8,207 nt of DNA from a bacterium (GCA_030616365.1 JAUWXM010000051.1:1-8207); one strand, 5' to 3'; shown: positions 1-6,384, numbered from the stretch's first letter. Numbers and translations are program-made. The notes: generated from the sequence alone by a model not told the origin.

Positions 1-626
1 AGAGGGGAGAATAGCCAACCCCTTCCTTTAATTACCGCTTTTGCCTCTTTCAAGTTCCTTAAGAATTCCTGGGGACCGTTAAACTCCTCTAACTCCATAT
101 AAGCATTTCCTATCTCAAAGTGGGTGTGAGCATCGCTGCCCACGGCAGTGGCAATCTTATGATCCTGAGCAAACTGACTTGCCCTCCGGCCACTTCTCCT
201 GAAGAAACTGCGGGCGTTGACGCCTTCGATGATGTCTATTTCCTTAGAAAACTCATATAATTCTTCACCCAGACTACTAGCAATAAAGGGAATGAAGGGA
301 TGGGGGATATAGACCAGTCCTCCTTGCTTTTTAATCCTTCGGATTGTCTCAATAGGGGACAGTGAGTAAGGAATTCTTTCTTTCAAGAATAGGCCGATGA
401 TCTCGCCTTTGGTAGTACAGATCTCTTCCCCGGTAATTACCTTGATCTTAGCATTTTTCTTCTCTATTTTTTCTTTCAGTCTCTCCGCCCCTTCAATCGT
501 TCCGTGGTCCGTAACCGCTACGGCATTGATGCCCTTCTCTTGGCAGACTTTTATTATGGTTTCTAACTTGAGATAACTATCGATGGAGTATTGGGTATGG
601 AGATGCATCTCCATCTTGAGCATCAT
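1..626 (-). CDS. PHP-domain metal-dependent phosphoesterase (3' end cut by window edge)
   Basis: The reading frame stays open from an ATG at 626 to the left edge, giving 208 residues. The PHP metal-binding motifs appear in order: HLH at residues 8-10, TDHG at 39-42, GEE at 66-68, PHP at 108-110 and GSDAH at 163-167 followed by EIG at 171-173. A segment with NAR (137-139) and a downstream QFA (151-153) matches the PHP-associated type often found with this fold. Such proteins are metal-dependent phosphoesterases; some family members act on nucleotides or 3'-phosphoadenosine compounds, but the substrate here cannot be read from sequence. The start overlaps the stop of the gamma-carbonic anhydrase-like gene as ATGA at 623-626, so translation is probably coupled; the upstream AAGG is a weak binding site. 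Family length is commonly a little over 200 residues, so only a short C-terminal piece is likely missing. Confidence 0.88.
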   Translation of the reverse strand, partial: MMLKMEMHLHTQYSIDSYLKLETIIKVCQEKGINAVAVTDHGTIEGAERLKEKIEKKNAKIKVITGEEICTTKGEIIGLFLKERIPYSLSPIETIRRIKKQGGLVYIPHPFIPFIASSLGEELYEFSKEIDIIEGVNARSFFRRSGRRASQFAQDHKIATAVGSDAHTHFEIGNAYMELEEFNGPQEFLRNLKEAKAVIKGRGWLFSP

Positions 627-1129
627 TTTCCCTTGAACTTTTTGGCAAAATCGAGATATTCTAAGGCGGATTCTTTCAGTTTCTTGATCTCTTTCTGACC
701 CAGTTTTCTTACCACCCTGCCCGGAACCCCCAAGACTAAACTTCCCTCTGGTATCTTTCTCCCTTCTGGAACTAAACTTCCCGCACCAATGAGACAGTTC
801 TTTCCAATCTCTGCCCCATCGAGGATAATAGCACCCATACCAATCAGGCAATTATTGGCAATCGTACAGCCATGGATGATGGCTCCGTGGCCCACGGTAA
901 CATAATTTCCCACTACTGCCGGTAGGCCCCAATTAACATGGATCAGCACCCCATCCTGGATGCTGGAGCACTTTCCTATCTTTATGGGCTCGATATCAGC
1001 GCGCAACACAGCATTGGGCCAGATGCTGGAGTACTCTCCAATAGTTACCTCTCCAATCACCTGAGCACTTTCTGCAATATAGACGTCCTTACCTATCTTT
1101 GGCTTCTTATTCTTCAGAGGAATAATCAT
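623..1129 (-). CDS. Gamma-class carbonic anhydrase-like hexapeptide-repeat protein (YrdA/PaaY type)
   Basis: This 168-residue protein is built largely of left-handed beta-helix hexapeptide repeats (for example VIGEVTIGEYSSI around residues 24-36 and CLIGMGAIILDGAEIG around 94-109). The active-site set known from archaeal Cam is present: RAD at 43-45, QD at 58-59, and three candidate metal-binding histidines at 64, 81 and 86 (IHV, GHG, IHG). It ends in a short helix, as usual for single-domain YrdA/PaaY-type proteins that form trimers. Known relatives hydrate carbon dioxide or have unproven activity, so the reaction is inferred. The ATG start at 1129 is preceded by a very strong GGAGGAGGTG site at 1134-1143. 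The gene follows a repeat-filled gap and overlaps the PHP gene by 4 bases, so the two may form their own transcription unit. Confidence 0.9.
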   Translation of the reverse strand: MIIPLKNKKPKIGKDVYIAESAQVIGEVTIGEYSSIWPNAVLRADIEPIKIGKCSSIQDGVLIHVNWGLPAVVGNYVTVGHGAIIHGCTIANNCLIGMGAIILDGAEIGKNCLIGAGSLVPEGRKIPEGSLVLGVPGRVVRKLGQKEIKKLKESALEYLDFAKKFKGK

Positions 1130-1133
1130 CTTT

Positions 1134-1143
1134 CACCTCCTCC
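1134..1143 (-). promoter_or_regulatory. Strong Shine-Dalgarno site of the gamma-carbonic anhydrase-like gene
   Basis: Read on the minus strand, GGAGGAGGTG lies four bases before the ATG at 1129. It is close to a full match to the 16S anti-Shine-Dalgarno sequence and settles the start codon. Confidence 0.75.
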
Positions 1144-1154
1144 GGAAGTAGCTT

Positions 1155-1273
1155 ACAGTAACCAGCGTCCGCCAGCCGCCAGAGGCGAGCCTCGCCTTCG
1201 GTGGGAGGCGGATCAGCCTTCGGCTGAAACAGTAACCAGCAAAAAGAAAAACTGTAAACTGGTTACTGGTTAC
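1155..1273. repeat. Nested intergenic repeat: GTAACCAG repeats around a GC-rich palindromic core
   Basis: A 12-base direct repeat ACAGTAACCAGC occurs at 1155-1166 and 1229-1240. Between the copies lies a 62-base GC-rich core (1167-1228). The core contains TCAGCC/GGCTGA (1213-1218 with 1222-1227, 3-base loop), AGGCGAG/CTCGCCT (1183-1189 with 1191-1197) and CCGCC/GGCGG (1169-1173 with 1207-1211). The octamer GCCTTCGG occurs twice, at 1194-1201 and 1216-1223. To the right, CTGGTTACTG at 1259-1268 is an exact inverted copy of CAGTAACCAG at 1230-1239, with an A-rich loop, and GGTTAC repeats at 1261-1266 and 1268-1273. No protein is supported here. It looks like a small palindromic or MITE/REP-like repeat in the gap between the glycosylase gene and the gamma-carbonic anhydrase gene. 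It lacks the T-run of a clear terminator. Confidence 0.75.
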
Positions 1274-1291
1274 TTCGGCATTAGGTAATTG

Positions 1292-1936
1292 TTAACTATT
1301 TTTAAACTTGCACTCCTTCCCTAAAGGGCAGAGGGAGCAGTTGGGTTTTGTTTTGCAGAAGTTCTTTCCTAATTCAACGATTAGGGCGTGGAATTCTTGA
1401 TAGAGTTCCAAATCGTTAGGAAGATGTTCCTCAAAATATTTTCTCAAGTCTTCATATTTGTCTAAATCAGTAATTCCTAATCTATGGGCCATCCTCCTGG
1501 TATAGGCATCGATAACGAAAATGGGTTTATTCGCAGCATAGAGGATGATAGAATCCACGGTCTCCGGGCCAAGACCTTTTAAAGAGAGTAACTCTTCCCT
1601 CAATTCTGGGATGGGTTTTGAAAATAACTTATCTAAATCTTCCCCATAATTTTGATAGATATATCTGCAGACCCCCTTTAATCTTTCTGCCTTCTGGTGG
1701 AAGTATCCTGCAGGACGGATGACCTTCTCTAAGCGTCTAAGATTTACCTTAGCCAAAGGGGAAACATCCAAGAGATCATTCTTCTTTAGATTATCTATTG
1801 CCTTCTCGACATTCTTCCAGGTCGTCTGTTGAGTGAGGACGGCACCCACAATTACTTCAAATGGAGTATCTGCTGGCCACCAGCACTGCCTGCCAAAATG
1901 CCTCAGAAGTCTTTTATAAATCTGTATAAGGGTCAC
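1292..1936 (-). CDS. Endonuclease III-like DNA glycosylase (HhH-GPD, MagIII/COG2231 type)
   Basis: This 214-residue protein belongs to the helix-hairpin-helix GPD superfamily of base-excision repair glycosylases. The N-terminal WWPADTPFEVIVGAVLTQQT (residues 19-38) is typical of the 3-methyladenine glycosylase III branch. The hairpin is LKGLGPET at 119-126, and the catalytic aspartate is D143 in VIDAYTRR. Glu125 sits where the Nth lyase lysine would be, which suggests a monofunctional glycosylase without AP-lyase activity. Four C-terminal cysteines (194, 200, 203, 209) have C-x5-C-x2-C-x5-C spacing and could bind a 4Fe-4S cluster. Its substrate is inferred to be alkylated purines. The start is GTG at 1936 with no clear ribosome binding site; it follows the PIN-gene stop by 4 bases, so reinitiation is likely. 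No alternative start fits the conserved N-terminus better. Confidence 0.88.
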   Translation of the reverse strand: MTLIQIYKRLLRHFGRQCWWPADTPFEVIVGAVLTQQTTWKNVEKAIDNLKKNDLLDVSPLAKVNLRRLEKVIRPAGYFHQKAERLKGVCRYIYQNYGEDLDKLFSKPIPELREELLSLKGLGPETVDSIILYAANKPIFVIDAYTRRMAHRLGITDLDKYEDLRKYFEEHLPNDLELYQEFHALIVELGKNFCKTKPNCSLCPLGKECKFKNS

Positions 1937-1940
1937 TATA

Positions 1941-2369
1941 TTATTTTCTACTGAGAAACTGGACTGGCTTGACTATTTTAATTCCCTTGAATTTTCTCAA
2001 AACAAGAAGATGTCTATCTGAAGTGATGATGTAATCTGCCTTTCCTGCCCGGGCGCAGGATAGGAACTTATTATCCTCTGGATCTTCAGAGACCATATTT
2101 ACCCTCGGTGCTTTCTTAATTAGAATGGCCTGAGAGATAATCTTATCCATCCTCTTCCGGAAGCTCTTCCTGGCTGAGATGTTGCGCAGGATGAGTGAGA
2201 ACTCTTTCAAGATGTGAGAAGTAAGCACTAATACCAGTTTTTTCCTCTGGCAGAGTTCCAAAATCTTGTTTGAGGCACTTCCCGGATTGAAGTGGGCCGC
2301 TACCAGGACATTAGTATCCAGAACTACTCTGGTCTTCGCCAGACCAAGGATCTTAAGGATTCTTTTCAT
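1941..2369 (-). CDS. PIN-domain protein (toxin-like putative ribonuclease)
   Basis: The 142-residue protein has the PIN nuclease layout: LDTNVLVAA with D18, the helix SHILKEFSLIL with E56, EDPEDNKFLSCA with D96 and D99, and ADYIITSDRHLL with D118. These acidic residues bind divalent metal in PIN ribonucleases, and the SEDPEDNKFL form is typical of the family annotated as PIN toxin components (COG1569). No adjacent gene looks like an antitoxin: the upstream neighbour is a Yip1-type membrane protein, overlapped by ATGA at 2366-2369, and the downstream one is a DNA glycosylase. It may therefore be an orphan toxin, a housekeeping RNase, or have a partner elsewhere. The short basic leader before the core (residues 1-13) is slightly longer than usual. 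No good ribosome binding site precedes the ATG, which fits coupled translation. Confidence 0.88.
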   Translation of the reverse strand: MKRILKILGLAKTRVVLDTNVLVAAHFNPGSASNKILELCQRKKLVLVLTSHILKEFSLILRNISARKSFRKRMDKIISQAILIKKAPRVNMVSEDPEDNKFLSCARAGKADYIITSDRHLLVLRKFKGIKIVKPVQFLSRK

Positions 2370-2893
2370 ACTTGAGGATGTCTTGTTATCAGGGCAAACA
2401 GAAAACTAACAGCCAAGAGGATGAGCCATCCAATAAGACAGACCCCTACTGCCCGACCAGTGCTCTTATAATCTAAGGCTTGTCTGACAGCAATAACCAT
2501 GGCCACAAGCATCCAGATAGAGGCACCAAAGAGGATGATTCCCCCCAGTACTGGAATAAAGCCCAAAACACGAATTAATCCCGGCGAGCTGGAAAATCCG
2601 ATAGTGCGCAAGAGTTCCCCAATATCCGCCTTGGTCTGGGGTTCGGGAAGGAGTTTGGTCCCTATCCAGTAAGTAAGGAAAGCCCAGATGTACCATCCGA
2701 TAAGCGCTCCTATGGTTCCGGTAACAATGGCCATAGGTCCTCGAAGAGCAATGGTCCCAATACCAGCCGCTATACTGGAGAGCACCACTACTCCCATGGC
2801 CTGTCTCATAGCCGTTTTATCCGCCTCCACCTCTTCGTAGAGATTGACATCCAGCTTTGCTGCCCGAATAATCCTATTTCCAAAACCTGTCAT
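2366..2893 (-). CDS. Yip1-domain integral membrane protein
   Basis: This 175-residue protein has a short cytoplasmic N-terminus with an acidic YEEVEAD stretch (19-25). Hydrophobic segments follow at about 32-50, 54-78, 107-137 and 148-170. The central ELLRTIGFSSSPGLIRVLGF (93-112), a loop leading into a glycine- and proline-rich membrane segment, is the hallmark of bacterial YIP1 family proteins (PF04893). Function in bacteria is not established; the eukaryotic relatives act in membrane traffic, which should not be transferred. The ATG at 2893 has an excellent AAAGGAGGTGA site upstream. The stop overlaps the start of the PIN gene by 4 bases. Confidence 0.8.
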   Translation of the reverse strand: MTGFGNRIIRAAKLDVNLYEEVEADKTAMRQAMGVVVLSSIAAGIGTIALRGPMAIVTGTIGALIGWYIWAFLTYWIGTKLLPEPQTKADIGELLRTIGFSSSPGLIRVLGFIPVLGGIILFGASIWMLVAMVIAVRQALDYKSTGRAVGVCLIGWLILLAVSFLFALITRHPQV

Positions 2894-2910
2894 TTATCTC
2901 ACCTCCTTTT

Positions 2911-3258
2911 TCATTCTAAAGGAATCTCTACCTTTCTCCTCAGTCTCTTCTTTTCAGAAAGTCTTTTCTTTTCCCTAAGAAGCTTTTCCTTTTTTGCCCG
3001 GGATATCCTAGTAGGAATGCGTGGTTTCTTTCTCTTGTTAAGTTTCGTTAATCTTTTCTGTAGTCTCTCAAAAGCCAGCTCCTTATTCCTTGCCTGATAG
3101 CGATGTTCGGTAGCAGTAATCGTAACTCCTGATGGTATATGACGGAGCCTTACACAGGTTTCTTTCTTATTCCTTCTCTGTCCACCCGGGCCTCGTCCCC
3201 GATAGAAATAAACCTTGGTTTCCCGCTTCAGACTCCTTAAATCAGTATGAAACTTCAT
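2911..3258 (-). CDS. ArfB-like peptide chain release factor family protein (GGQ domain only)
   Basis: This 115-residue basic protein carries the catalytic GGQ motif (residues 25-27 in RGRGPGGQRRNKKET), followed by VRLRHIPSGVTI, the class I release-factor catalytic fold. It lacks stop-codon-recognition domains. The C-terminal tail from about residue 75 is strongly basic and rich in lysine and arginine, like the tail by which ArfB enters the empty mRNA channel of stalled ribosomes. The likely role is hydrolysis of peptidyl-tRNA on stalled ribosomes; this is inferred from family knowledge. Escherichia coli ArfB is about 140 residues, so this is a compact form. After GGQ it has RRNKK, where most relatives have xVNK. 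The gene starts 2 bases after the yjbQ-like stop, probably coupled, with GGGGA overlapping the end of that gene as the binding site. Confidence 0.85.
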   Translation of the reverse strand: MKFHTDLRSLKRETKVYFYRGRGPGGQRRNKKETCVRLRHIPSGVTITATEHRYQARNKELAFERLQKRLTKLNKRKKPRIPTRISRAKKEKLLREKKRLSEKKRLRRKVEIPLE

Positions 3259-3260
3259 CC

Positions 3261-3674
3261 CTATTCCCCAATAATCTTAATCAAGACCCGCTTTCTTCTC
3301 TGACCATCGAACTCCCCATAGAATATCTGCTCCCAGGGACCGAAATCCAATCTACCACCGGTAATGGCCACCACTACTTCCCGGCCCATAATAGTCCTCT
3401 TCAGATGAGCATCGCCATTATCCTCACCAGTCATATGGTGCTTATAGGCCTTACCATAAGGGGCTAATCCTTCCAGCCACTCTAAAAAGTCCTGATGCAG
3501 TCCACTCTCGTTATCGTTGATGAAAACGCTTGAGGTAATGTGCATGGCATTTACCAGGCAGAGACCCTCCTTTATTTTGCTCTTTCTTATTGCCCCTGCT
3601 ATCTGGGGAGTGATATTAATTAATTCCCTTCTCTTGTTAGTGTTAAACCATAACTCTTCTTTATAAGACTTCAT
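3261..3674 (-). CDS. yjbQ: YjbQ (UPF0047) family protein
   Basis: The 137 residues match the YjbQ family along the whole length (usually 130-140 residues). The conserved blocks are AMHITSSVFINDNESGLHQD (43-62), YKHHMTGEDNGDAHLKRTIM (77-96) and the C-terminal GRLDFGPWEQIFYGEFDGQR (107-126). Conserved histidines at 45, 60, 80 and 90 and the NDNES cluster form the supposed active site. The family is often named secondary thiamine-phosphate synthase because the Escherichia coli protein shows that weak activity, but its true role is unclear. ATG at 3674 has GAGGAG nine bases upstream, inside the end of the 51-residue gene, with which it shares ATGA at 3671-3674. No thiamine genes are nearby. Confidence 0.9.
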   Translation of the reverse strand: MKSYKEELWFNTNKRRELINITPQIAGAIRKSKIKEGLCLVNAMHITSSVFINDNESGLHQDFLEWLEGLAPYGKAYKHHMTGEDNGDAHLKRTIMGREVVVAITGGRLDFGPWEQIFYGEFDGQRRKRVLIKIIGE

Positions 3675-3826
3675 TTCTCTAACTCCTCTTCTTTTCTTTC
3701 CAGCACTTCTTTAAAGGAATATGCCTTCCCTCTTGATGAAGGCTGGAATTCAGGCAGATCAGGGTCCTTCCCCTTTTTCCTCAAAACTTCTTTAGATAAC
3801 TTAGGAATAATCGATTTTTTTTCCAT
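3671..3826 (-). CDS. Small charged protein, 51 residues, unrecognised
   Basis: An open frame starts at ATG 3826, preceded by GAAGGAGA with good spacing, and ends in a TGA that overlaps the yjbQ-like start as ATGA. The product begins MEKKSIIPKLSKEVLRKKGK, has a proline-containing middle (PDLPEFQPSS, 22-31) and ends in a charged, probably helical SFKEVLERKEEELEK (37-51). It has no signal peptide, membrane segment or cysteines. Both boundaries fit the operon: 19 bases after the MltD-like stop and a 4-base overlap downstream, and without it there would be an unusual 170-base hole. I do not recognise a family; a short partly disordered protein or a partner-binding peptide is possible. Confidence 0.72.
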   Translation of the reverse strand: MEKKSIIPKLSKEVLRKKGKDPDLPEFQPSSRGKAYSFKEVLERKEEELEK

Positions 3827-3845
3827 TCTCTTTCTCCTTCAGGAT

Positions 3846-5177
3846 TTACGAGCGGTAAGGATAGATTTTGATCCTTTGATTGGGATAGATTCTATCTGAT
3901 TTCAGGTTATTCCACTTTTTTACCTGCCTTACGCTCACCCTGAATTTTCGGGAGATATTCCATAGGTTATCTCCCCTTTTTACTTTATAGGTAATAACTT
4001 TTTTCTTTTCAATCTCCTTTTTGGATAAATATCTCTTTTCTTCTGGCAGCAAAACAAAGTTCTTTAAGAATACCCCCTTCTTATCTGGAGGTAATTTTAG
4101 CATATATTTCTCTTTATCAGGCGGAGTGCACAACCGCTTTAACTCAGGATTAAGTTCCTGTATCTCCTTTAGACTGCATTCGGCACATCGGGCCACCAGC
4201 CTTAAATCCATACAGCCATTTATGGTCACTTCTGCCCAGGGAAATTGCTTTTCAAGGTTAAGAGCGAAGCCAAAAACCTCTGGCTCTTTAACAATGAATA
4301 GCATGGCCATTATCTTGGGAACATAATCCTCTGTCTCACGAGGCAGAGACAAATTCCAGTAGTCCTGGGTTCCTGCTTTCTTTATTGCCCTTTCTACTCT
4401 ATATCTACCACAGTTATAAGCCGCTAAGGCCAGTTCCCAGGAACCAAACCTCTCATATAAATCCTTTAGCTTCCTGGCTGCCGCCTGGGCGGACTTTTCC
4501 GGGTCTCTTCTCTCGTCATACCAGTAGTTTATCTCTAATCCATTGGCCTTGCCGGTATGTTTGATAAACTGCCAGTGACCCACCGCTCTCTTGGGGGACT
4601 GGGCAAAGGGATAATATCCGGACTCTACAATGGCCACATAGGCTAAATCTTCTGGGAGGGATGCCTCACGGAAGATTTCCTTTACCCTCTGAATATACTT
4701 CTCTGACCTCTTTAATGAGCGGGCAAGGTATTTCCTATCCCTTACGGTGTAATAATCTATCCATTTCTCTACCCTTGCGTTCCAGACCAGGGGAAAGAGA
4801 CTACTTTCAATATTGGCTACTTCCAGTTTGTCGTTCTGATTTATCTTAAGACGTAAGAGAGCAAACTCTCCCAAAAGGTGGTCGTATTCATCCCGCTTTA
4901 AATCTTTCTTCAATTTTAAAAGAGCTTCCATTCCCAGATCGCATTTCTCTTTTGCCCTTTCAATATTCTTCTCAGCTAAAGCTTCTTCACCCTCCCACAA
5001 TAATTTCTCTATCGGTTTAATCTCTCTTTCTATCCTTGAGGAACTAATTTCTTCTGCTTCAATAGAGGCATAGCCCACAAGAATAATTATTAGCAAGAAA
5101 CAAAGACCTATTTTAAGGTATCGGAACTTTAACAAGTAAAAGACGGGGCAAGCGAAGCGCGCCGTTATTTTCTTCAT
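3846..5177 (-). CDS. Membrane-anchored lytic murein transglycosylase, MltD-like, SLT plus LysM
   Basis: The 443-residue protein cleaves peptidoglycan glycan strands by inference from its domains. A hydrophobic stretch at 24-37 (GLCFLLIIILVGYA) acts as signal or anchor; no lipobox cysteine is clear. A charged helical region covers about 45-120. The SLT domain (about 172-300) has the catalytic glutamate E185 in AIVESGYYPFAQS, then AVGHWQFIKHTG (198-209) and ALAAYNCGRYRVERAI (250-265), all hallmarks of the MltD branch. A degenerate LysM-like segment lies at about 323-363 (MDLRLVARCAECSLKEIQELNP). A clear LysM follows at 396-440 (TYKVKRGDNLWNISRKF), for peptidoglycan binding. ATG at 5177 has AAGGAG upstream. 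The N-terminal region before the hydrophobic core is long, about 23 residues, and is encoded in part by a GC-rich patch. It sits between dinB and the 51-residue gene. Confidence 0.92.
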   Translation of the reverse strand: MKKITARFACPVFYLLKFRYLKIGLCFLLIIILVGYASIEAEEISSSRIEREIKPIEKLLWEGEEALAEKNIERAKEKCDLGMEALLKLKKDLKRDEYDHLLGEFALLRLKINQNDKLEVANIESSLFPLVWNARVEKWIDYYTVRDRKYLARSLKRSEKYIQRVKEIFREASLPEDLAYVAIVESGYYPFAQSPKRAVGHWQFIKHTGKANGLEINYWYDERRDPEKSAQAAARKLKDLYERFGSWELALAAYNCGRYRVERAIKKAGTQDYWNLSLPRETEDYVPKIMAMLFIVKEPEVFGFALNLEKQFPWAEVTINGCMDLRLVARCAECSLKEIQELNPELKRLCTPPDKEKYMLKLPPDKKGVFLKNFVLLPEEKRYLSKKEIEKKKVITYKVKRGDNLWNISRKFRVSVRQVKKWNNLKSDRIYPNQRIKIYPYRS

Positions 5178-5201
5178 AAGATATATCTCCTTTTTTATAG
5201 A

Positions 5202-6359
5202 CTATTTGTTACCTAAATGGATGGCCTCTTCACCAAACCTATCCTTTATCTTATCTACGGCCTGGTATAATTTCTCTTTTCTTTCCCGGGGGGTGGCAAA
5301 GAAACTTAGCTGTTTTAAAGAGGGGGCAAAATTAGATACCTTGACCCCTATCAGACGAACCTTCTTCCCTTTTAACTTAAAGTTCTCAAAGAGCTTCCGG
5401 CATTCCCGGTAGATCACATCAGTAAAATTAGTGGGTTCTTTTATGGTCTTTGCCCGGGTAAAAGTAGTGAAATCCTCCAAGCGTATCTTTAGGGTAATGG
5501 TCTTGCCCCTCAATCCTTCTTTGCGTAGCCCCCGAGAAACCTTTTCTGAGAGCCGCAGCAAGGCCCTCTCTATCTTTTCCTTACCGACAGTATCTCTCTC
5601 AAAGGTTAACTCCTTCCCCATAGACTTTATTTCACTTACTGTCTCTACTTCCTCCCTATCTATTCCCTGGGCCAACTCCCATAGGCAGTAGCCATTTTTA
5701 CCAAAGACCTTGACCAAATTCTCTACCTTCTGCCGAGCCAAATCACCGATGGTCCTGATGCCCATTCTCTGAAGAATCTGGTGAGCCTTCTCTCCCACTC
5801 CCCACAACTTCTCCACTGGTAAGGGATGGAGGAAATCTAATAGATGCTTTTGAGAGATTATTACCAGGCCATCCGGCTTCTCTAAACCAGAAGCGATCTT
5901 TGCCGCCATCTTATTGGGAGCAATGCCTACCGAAGCAGTCAAACCCGTTTCTTTCTTAATGGTGGATTTAATCTCGCTACCTATTTTACGCGGGGCACCG
6001 AATAGTTGAAGGCTTCCCGAAACATCTAAGAAGGCCTCATCAATGCTGACCGGTTCAATCTCTGGTGTAAACCTATAGAGTATCTCCAATATCTCTTGGA
6101 AGACCTTCTGATATTTAGCCATATTGACCGGCAAGAAGACACCCTTTGGGCAGCATCTATAGGCCTGGGAGATAGGCTGAGCGGAATGGACCCCGAACCT
6201 CCGTGCTCCATAAGAGCAACTGGAGACCACTCCTCGACCCTTGCCCTTTTTGGGGTCTGCGCCTACGATTACCGGTTTGCCGCGATAGGAGGCATTATCT
6301 CTCTGTTCAATGGAGGCAAAGAAGGCATCCATATCGATATGAGCAAAGACCTTTTTCAT
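5202..6359 (-). CDS. dinB: DNA polymerase IV (Y-family translesion polymerase)
   Basis: This is a full-length 385-residue Y-family polymerase that copies damaged DNA with low fidelity. Metal-binding residues D9 and D11 are in HIDMDAFFASIE, with F14 as the expected steric gate. The second catalytic block is SIDEAFLDV with D107 and E108. SVGIAPNKMAAKIAS (143-157) completes the palm, LWGVGEKAHQILQRMGI (185-201) is the thumb hairpin, and the little finger begins near SMGKELTF (246-253). QLSFF at 350-354 fits a sliding-clamp binding motif of the QLxLF type, placed before a conserved C-terminal tail rather than at the extreme end. ATG at 6359 is preceded by GGAGGAG. A hairpin encloses that site (see separate entry). 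No LexA-type operator is evident. It lies 25 bases after the sixA-like stop. Confidence 0.96.
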   Translation of the reverse strand: MKKVFAHIDMDAFFASIEQRDNASYRGKPVIVGADPKKGKGRGVVSSCSYGARRFGVHSAQPISQAYRCCPKGVFLPVNMAKYQKVFQEILEILYRFTPEIEPVSIDEAFLDVSGSLQLFGAPRKIGSEIKSTIKKETGLTASVGIAPNKMAAKIASGLEKPDGLVIISQKHLLDFLHPLPVEKLWGVGEKAHQILQRMGIRTIGDLARQKVENLVKVFGKNGYCLWELAQGIDREEVETVSEIKSMGKELTFERDTVGKEKIERALLRLSEKVSRGLRKEGLRGKTITLKIRLEDFTTFTRAKTIKEPTNFTDVIYRECRKLFENFKLKGKKVRLIGVKVSNFAPSLKQLSFFATPRERKEKLYQAVDKIKDRFGEEAIHLGNK

Positions 6360-6384
6360 CCCGCTCCTCCATAAAGGGCGGGAT
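6358..6384 (-). promoter_or_regulatory. Hairpin enclosing the dinB ribosome binding site
   Basis: In the mRNA, ATCCCGC (6384-6378) directly follows the sixA-like stop and can pair with GCGGGAT (6364-6358), whose last two bases begin the dinB ATG. The 13-base loop contains the GGAGGA Shine-Dalgarno sequence. A 7-pair GC-rich stem of this kind could hide the start codon until ribosomes finishing the upstream gene open it. The pairing is seen in the sequence; the control role is inferred. Confidence 0.5.

Noticed and set aside
1230..1260. Sigma-70 promoter for the gamma-carbonic anhydrase gene (TTTACA as a -35 box)
   Set aside because: TTTACA is present on the minus strand, but at 17 bases the -10 position reads TTACTG, a poor match to TATAAT.
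1213..1268. Rho-independent terminator after the glycosylase gene
   Set aside because: The hairpins at 1213-1227 and 1230-1268 are real inverted repeats, but on the minus strand neither is followed by a proper T-run; the T-rich stretch is in the loop instead.
938..1288. Plus-strand open frame of 116 codons
   Set aside because: It runs antisense to the gamma-carbonic anhydrase-like gene and into the palindromic repeat. The product has no recognisable domain and the minus-strand gene has clear active-site motifs.
2466..2696. Minus-strand frame of 76 codons inside the Yip1-type gene
   Set aside because: It is an alternative frame within a good membrane-protein gene, with no own ribosome binding site or homology that I recognise.
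1941..2893. Classic toxin-antitoxin pair made of the PIN gene and its upstream neighbour
   Set aside because: The upstream product is a four-segment membrane protein with the Yip1 signature, not an AbrB, Phd or ribbon-helix-helix antitoxin. The pairing is kept only as a question in the findings.
3132..3467. Plus-strand open frame of 111 codons
   Set aside because: It spans the antisense of the ArfB-like and yjbQ-like genes, both with conserved motifs throughout.
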